NCBI RefSeq assembly: GCF_043641665.1 | Contig: NC_092183.1 | Span: 9,546,501 to 9,610,500 of the forward strand | Reading direction: 5' to 3' | From: Enoplosus armatus | Taxonomy: Eukaryota > Chordata > Actinopteri > Centrarchiformes > Enoplosidae | DNA length: 64,000 bases | Shown: positions 58,119 through 64,000 of the stretch, piece after piece | Position numbering within the stretch: the first letter of the stretch is position 1 | Layout of the letters: each line of letters starts with the position of its first letter | Translations under genes and position numbers: made by a program | Notes under the pieces: model-generated | Databases searched by the model: none | Seen by the model: only the letters and a program-made list of their open reading frames with translations | Told to the model about the DNA's origin: nothing

Positions 58119-61100
58119 TTAATATTTGCATCACATGTATAGCATGATTTGTTTTACATTATTCATCCACGGACATTGACTGTTCACCCGACATTTAGTT
58201 AAGCCGGTGTACATCACACACAATTGCGGAATCCGAATGCATCACTTCCATTGAGCCCTCTAATCTCACAGTAACATGACGCCAATCACAACAACAACAG
58301 GGGCGGTCACACTGATTGAGCCTGCTCCGTTTTACCTCACTGTAAACACGTCATCGGCTAGTGGACGTTGCTGCTTTTGTAATAATACTACAACTCATTC
58401 AGGAACAGTTCACATGCTGGACTGAAAATGTCAAACATTTTTTATGTTATTTGTGCTGCTCAGATCAGTCTGAAAATGTATCTGTGAGGTTAAGATTGGA
58501 TCTGTGATTGCTCACACTGCCAGATAACTGCATCTGTCAGCTCTGATCAGATTTCTCTCTGATTATAAAGATGCGCCTCCTTCACAATGACCTAAGAGTC
58601 TTTTCAGAGTCAATTTTGAGCCTGTGTCTAGTTTGCTGTGTTAAGAATAAATGGAGAGATTATAATGTGTTGTGTACCTTGTTTTTAAGTGTGTGCAGGG
58701 CCTTCTCCCTGGCCCCGTATTTTAGACACTGTCTGATCCAACTGTGAATTGTCCAGTCTCTCAGGTACCAACAATTTGGACTGTGACGAAACCTGGAGGG
58801 ATAAAAAAATAAAAAATGCATCACAGTGCTGCTTTATCAATGTGCGAGATAAAATGAGGAAAGATGTGAGGAAGAGAAGAGATGATGTGTGACTATTTCA
58901 GTTGCTGAAACTACCAGAAGAGCAAATAGCAAATTTGACAGCTTCATCCTGAAAAATCTGTACTAATAACTGAAATACAAAAGTTCAAATACAGCTGAAT
59001 GTATTAACAATAATAATGAGTATTTACGAACTTCCCAAGGTGGTAAGGTAGTTTTTTAATTCTCACCCGATTCTGAAAATGAACGTGACCTGAACAAGGG
59101 TGCTATTGGGAAATATACTAAGTCTTGTAATCACAAGAATGGGTGCAGATTCCAGAGGAAGGAGTAAACAGGAAAGGTCTGGAGTTGCCCCGAACAAAGA
59201 AAAAGCATGTGACTGAATATAAACCAAAACAGACAAACCAAACAGACAATTCATTCCAAGAAAAGCATGTTGGTACCATTCAAAACCAAGGAAGCAGCAG
59301 ACATCTGACACAGAAATGAAGATGCAGAAATCTGACGCAGTAAAAAAGAGTAAAAATGATTCCTCTTACTTGTAAAGGTAGTACTCTGCTTGATCAACTT
59401 CCTCTCGAGATGAAATGTTGTCAACAAACTGAAACACAAACAGAAAATATATAATATAAAAATACTCATTGAAATCATCTTTGTCCCTTCTGCCATCAAA
59501 TTCAAAACAAATTTCATCAACTTTGTTGATTTATCAGCGACAGGTTCATCACAAACTACAAAATATTATTTAAATCTAGATACGACTTACCCGTGACACA
59601 GTCAGAGAGCTAACTGGGAGATTCCTGTCATATGTCCGGTCCATAGTGATGGCCAGTACAGCTGTAAGTTAAAGCATTGACAACAATTTTATACAGTTTA
59701 TCATGTAAAAAACAAACTATTCAGAATGTCTTTTACAGTATGGCAAGCCAATGTGATACACACGGCTGAGACAAAAAAGCAGCAAATAAAATGTATTTTA
59801 TTATTATTACATCAGTTGTTATCCATTTAACACTTTTCAAAACTTAAATATTACTGAATTTAAATGTAGTTGAAGCCATGGAAGGCTGTGTGTATTATAT
59901 CCACACTATTGAGCAGTTGAGTCAGTGTAACACTGCCACCCTGAGCTGATCAAGTGCACACGCAGTAACGTTTGGTGCTGGACTGCAGCATGCAGCTATC
60001 CATGCAACAAAAGTAGCCCATGTCTTCATTATTTTGACATGAAGTAATCTGCAACCAATACTTCCAGATGTGGTGATATGTCAGCTACACCTTGCATTTC
60101 ATCTCAAGTGTAGCTGGTTATTATAGTCAGACGAGGTATCGTTTGAAAATCTTCGCTACCGGTGCCCCTACAATACTTGAGTTTCAGCATCAATACACAG
60201 ACAATACTTAAATCTTACTTACACACCAAGCTTGACTTTTGTGTTTAATTTTGTCTTAACACAAAATGAATCACACAATATTACCTAACCCTAACCCTGC
60301 ACTATATCAGAACTTTACCTAAATACACAACACAAAATTATGATTTAAATCAAAAAATATCCGATCAAAGACGAAAACACAACTAAGAATCTGATCAGAC
60401 ATTCAATGCCAACTTTTGGTACTTAACAGTTTTCGATACTCGATATATACATTTCAGTCGATACCCAAAAAGTACTTAATATTGATATCCAGCCATTGAT
60501 TATAGCACTCCCAATTTAGGGGCTGCATCTTTTACAATTCATACTTTAAGACTAAAATCATCATATGTTGCAGACAAATGTGTCCTCTTTTTGCCCAAAT
60601 TTGGAAGACACAACTGGTGTGTCCTCTGCAGCTTTCGGTAGCCCACAATCCAATTGTATAGTCCACCCATTCTCTATAACTGCTTATCATGAGCAGAATA
60701 TCCTACCCCAGACAGATCAGTCTATCAGTCTATAACATACAGGAGATTATTTAGTCATTTAGAGTCTCCAATTTGCCTCTGTTTGGACTGTGGGAGGAAA
60801 CCCACCAACACAAGGGGCAAAAGATGGAGAGGATTTGAACCCAGGCCCCTCTTGCTGTTGGATAGACAGTTCATTAAAGCATTACCAGTTTTTAACACTT
60901 ACCCAGGTTCTGAGGATCTTTCTCTCTGGCCTCCCACACTTTGATATCTGTGTAAGCTGCAGAAAGCAACCATCTTCTGGCTGAAAAGACAAACAACCAG
61001 GTCATGTAGATACAAGTAAGTTTATAAGCTAGTTAACATTACTTTAAGAAAACTTAACGACAGCAAACTGTGTTAAAACCCCAGTTTTACATATAGCCCT

Positions 61101-61351
61101 TTATTGTAACGTTAGCTACATACTGTTAGCCGTTAACAACATGAACTGGGGACATTTAGCTCCTCCTGCCTAAACATCAAGATAAGGACAAAGACGGCAA
61201 AAGCAATATAGGTTCAACAAAGAAATGTACTCAAATAAAACTTTAATTGTCTCGTGGCCAGGTGTAAGATGTGTTTACCTGATAGGGACGGAGACAAACA
61301 TTTAACTTTGACTGCCGCTGTCACACACCGCTTCCACACGGAGGCTGCCAT
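53575..61351 (-). CDS. mrps27: Mitochondrial small ribosomal subunit protein mS27, complete 11-exon gene
   Basis: MRPS27 is a pentatricopeptide-repeat-type protein of the mitochondrial 28S subunit that associates with 12S rRNA and supports mitochondrial translation. I chained eleven coding exons with consistent phases: 61351-61279, 60980-60903, 59661-59591, 59428-59370, 58792-58678, 58060-57982, 57010-56895, 56655-56553, 56427-56285, 55138-54977 and 53823-53575. They total 1,248 nt and 415 residues (human 414). The N-terminus [20 protein letters not shown], then [12 protein letters not shown], is a basic mitochondrial targeting sequence. Diagnostic segments are [40 protein letters not shown] and [20 protein letters not shown] (a PPR-like helix pair). 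After an acidic Ser/Asp/Glu stretch ([12 protein letters not shown]), the C-terminus is a charged helix ([20 protein letters not shown]) ending AAQQA then TAG. The ATG at 61351 has G at +4 and A at -3. Confidence 0.95.
58072..58119 (+). repeat. (CA)n microsatellite in mrps27 intron
   Basis: A long CA run just upstream (in gene sense) of the mrps27 exon 6 acceptor. As read on the minus strand it is a (GT)n tract about 15 nt from the splice site. Confidence 0.9.
59680..60660. other. mrps27 intron 2, no additional feature in this part
   Basis: AT-rich intronic sequence. No exon is needed, because exons 2 and 3 join in phase 1. Confidence 0.4.
60661..60870 (+). repeat. Retroposon-tail-like repeat in mrps27 intron
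   Basis: CCACCCATTCTCTATAACTG then CTTATC, TTTAGAGTCTCCAATTTGCC, TTTGGACTGTGGGAGGAAAC and GGATTTGAACCCAGG occur in the order I know from an abundant fish LINE/SINE tail family. The copy is degraded. Confidence 0.6.
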
Positions 61352-62340
61352 CTTTGGACGATACCATTTCTTTGCAGAGGCGGGGGTGATTCTGATGTTC
61401 CCTCAAAGAGGGTTATACCAAAAGTGAGACCTGACAAACTTAACGGAATTCCTGTATCTTTTTGATTAAAAAATGGATGACTTTATTTACAACAAAGACC
61501 AACAACATTCACACACAAAACTGAACGCAAACTTTAGGCAGGGGAGTCCATTAAGTCTACTGAAGTCTAATCATCAAAGTTCATTTTAAAGTTCAAATTA
61601 AAACAAATTGATCTAAAAAAAAAAGTCTTCCCAGCTTTTTGGGTTTTGTTTTATGGTGCCTAAATATAGACAACAAAAGGATGAAAGGTTTGGCAGCTTG
61701 GAGCCTGTCAGTTTAGATTTGTGGATGTGAAATTTACCCTGAATGATGTAGAAAATATTCACATCCAGCCCACAAACCACAAGGTCCTACAGCATTGCAT
61801 AAAATACATCATTTTTCACATTAGTGGCCATTTCTAGTATTCTGCACATTTATCCATAATCATATAGTGGAAAAACCAAACATTTCCTTTTCTAAATTAC
61901 AAAAAAAGTCTAATCTTTCCAACAGATCCTTTACTGGATAAATTCGGTGTAAAATCTTGATGGATACATCTTTATAATAATGCAGTATCTATGTTGAATT
62001 ATTATTATTTTATTAATAGCCTATGATATTTTAAAGCTTGTTACATTTCATCATTTTCATTTCAATCTGTAATATTTGTTTATCCTCCTCAAGCGATGTT
62101 CTTGGACAAAGTCAGAATAATTGGCAGCAAAACAAAATGAATCATTGGCTGTGGTAAATAAAAATAACTCTGTTGCAGGAGTGTGCTTTGAAATTGAATT
62201 ATAGATATATCTTTTTAATAGAAAGAAAAATCTTTACTTGAACAGTACCAATGTTGTGACAATAGAGGGCGCTGTTTATGTAAGGAGGAGTCAGACCAGA
62301 TAAATACACTGAAGTAGAAGTGCAGCAGCTTCCCTTTGCC
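61352..62340. other. mrps27 5' flank
   Basis: The sequence just upstream of the mrps27 ATG has a GC-rich element (GAGGCGGGGG near 61378) that could be an Sp1-type site, consistent with a TATA-less housekeeping promoter. The rest is AT-rich with no gene seen. In human, PTCD2 lies head-to-head with MRPS27, but I see no matching exon here. Confidence 0.35.
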
Positions 62341-62352
62341 CCTGGCACTGCA

Positions 62353-62450
62353 TATAAAGCCATCAAAAGTCCCAGTGTTAGTTACTCAGCATCATGGATG
62401 ACTGCTTCCTGAAGCTTGTCTGGATATTACATTTGTCCAGTCATGTTTAA
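62353..62450 (+). promoter_or_regulatory. TATA-box promoter-like arrangement with a short start frame
   Basis: TATAAA at 62353-62358 is followed 36 nt later by an ATG (62394) that opens an 18-codon frame starting MDDCFLKLVWILHL, hydrophobic like the start of a signal peptide, and closing at 62448-62450. It could be the first exon of a plus-strand gene extending beyond what I can follow, or chance. No splice donor is clearly strong. Confidence 0.2.
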
Positions 62451-64000
62451 AAGATTGTAGACAATGCCTGAGACAGTAACACACCTTCAAAATAAAGCAG
62501 GAAGTGCCTTAAAATTGGGGCGCTGAGCTTTTTAGTTTAAACACGTATTTATTTGGGCCGTTGACCTGTTGTCCTCTCCCACCTCTCTGTCAGAGAGCCA
62601 GTGTTTTTGTTCTCCATTCCTACTACAGAAGGACAGCCCGCAGTTACAGTAAGCTCCTGGGCTTCGGGTCAAAGGAGGTGACAGGTTGAGACTGGGGTGG
62701 GACAGTTTTGCTGAACAAAACGTGGAAGAATTTTAGCACCATCTTGTTTTCTCACTCACCAGCAAAACAGGAAGCTCTTAGCCGAGCCGCACTGAAGAGA
62801 ACTGACAGGAAGTAAACATTTCTAAACGCACAACTGGGGATACAGCTATCTTTTCAGGAATATACTATGAATAGGGTCTCATATTCTCTATTCCATTGTT
62901 ATGATTTGTTGCTACAATACTGTGGCCTAGTTTTTTGTTTAAAACGTTAATGAGGCAATACTTAGTGTGCAATCAAGTTTCATCAAATATCCAATCTGAA
63001 ACTTCTATCCACATTGTTATATATGGTACAGTGACGCAAATAATTCAGACATATTTGTTTCCAGTATCTCAGTTGCGTGCATCCCCTGTCTACTTCCTTT
63101 TTATTTCCCAGCCACAGCATCATGTAGTAAAGGACGCTGGTGTCTGAATAGGTAAGTGAGACAGAAAGACATGTGACACAAAAACAGCATTATAAGAAAT
63201 GTGTTTATTCGTGATGATAAGATGTTATTTTTTCAGCAATAAGAACAGTATATTGTATAATGACAGCATATGAATATCTATATATGCTTGAGCAATTATC
63301 ATTACATGTCAGCCAATCAATCAAATAAGAGCATCAACAATATATGCTGATCTCAAAATCAATATGAGCCTGACAGCATGACAATGCAGAAAAAGACCCA
63401 AAAGGGGCTTATTCATCACCTCTGCCTTGTTAGTATAAAACACCACAGAATGACAAAGGTATGACGTTATTTACAAAACACAATTAAAACAGGAAGAAGA
63501 AGATAAGTCCTTTTTAAACATGCGCTCTAGGACTTTAGGGAAACCAAAAGAGAAACATAATTTTAAGACAAATTAAGACAATAAGACATGAAATGATGAT
63601 GATGAAAGATTTCCCTCTCTGGTTTGTATCTTGCACATAAAAGTACATATTTGGAAAACATTTGTATTATCGCATACAATTTGACAGCAGTAAAGTAAAG
63701 GAGGCAGTGAGGTGCAAAGATTTTAATGTTTTTGAAAGAGATATTCTAACATAGCATTACACCATAGCAGTCATTTGTCTACTTACATAACAGCTAAGTA
63801 CATTTAGGAGGGAATGAAACAGGATGGGCACCACCCTGTAATATACAACCTGACATCTCCTTGTTTAACCCAAAATAAATCAGTGCTTTAACTCCTAGTT
63901 ATTAACTGTAATTGGAGATTGTTTTTTTGAGAATCTTTATGACCCTAAAACTGACAGCACAGGCTTTCTGTAGCATTGTAGTCCAGAGGGAGAGATGAGG
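62451..64000. other. Non-coding to window end
   Basis: No exon, RNA gene or clear repeat is recognised. Confidence 0.35.

Noticed and set aside
60790..60984. 64-codon plus-strand frame
   Set aside because: It spans a degraded retroposon tail and the antisense of mrps27 exon 2.

Overview
This window is eukaryotic nuclear DNA from a ray-finned fish, most likely a percomorph teleost. The evidence is short spliced exons with GT/AG borders, AT-rich introns, (CA)n and (TA)n microsatellites, and several dispersed repeats I recognise as typical of teleost genomes. The proteins resemble vertebrate orthologues. There is no sign of prokaryotic operons, plasmids, phage or CRISPR.

Three protein-coding genes can be reconstructed exon by exon, all on the minus strand. 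(1) 3008-26379 is loxhd1, the stereociliary PLAT-repeat protein of hair cells. I could chain 42 coding exons with consistent phases into 2,401 codons plus a stop. They encode a long lysine/acidic N-terminus followed by 16 PLAT-like repeats. (2) 41059-42786 is a prostaglandin E2 receptor EP4 gene (ptger4 type), with two coding exons and 435 residues. The intron lies near the end of TM6, as in other prostanoid receptors. (3) 53575-61351 is mrps27, a mitochondrial small-subunit ribosomal protein, with eleven coding exons and 415 residues.

Region by region: 1-2700 has no coding sequence but carries polyadenylation signals and may be the 3' UTR of a plus-strand neighbour. 2700-3007 is the short loxhd1 3' UTR. 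3008-26379 is loxhd1, with MITE-like repeats in several introns. 26380-41058 is about 14.7 kb without a recognisable gene, with dispersed repeats and two weak exon-like open stretches. 41059-42786 is ptger4. 42787-53574 is about 10.8 kb of intergenic DNA with MITE-like elements, a LINE 3' remnant, an inverted repeat and microsatellites. 53575-61351 is mrps27. 61352-64000 is upstream sequence, with one TATA-box/ATG arrangement on the plus strand that has no assigned gene.

The three genes do not form a pathway: sensory hair-bundle structure, prostaglandin signalling and mitochondrial translation are unrelated. In human, LOXHD1 is on chromosome 18 while PTGER4 and MRPS27 are on chromosome 5, so the neighbourhood probably reflects rearrangement in the fish lineage. 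The most notable observations are the roughly 200-residue lysine/acidic N-terminal extension of loxhd1, the regular 1-1 intron-phase modules of its PLAT repeats, and a family of terminal-inverted-repeat elements. I did not find a convincing wholly new biological system.
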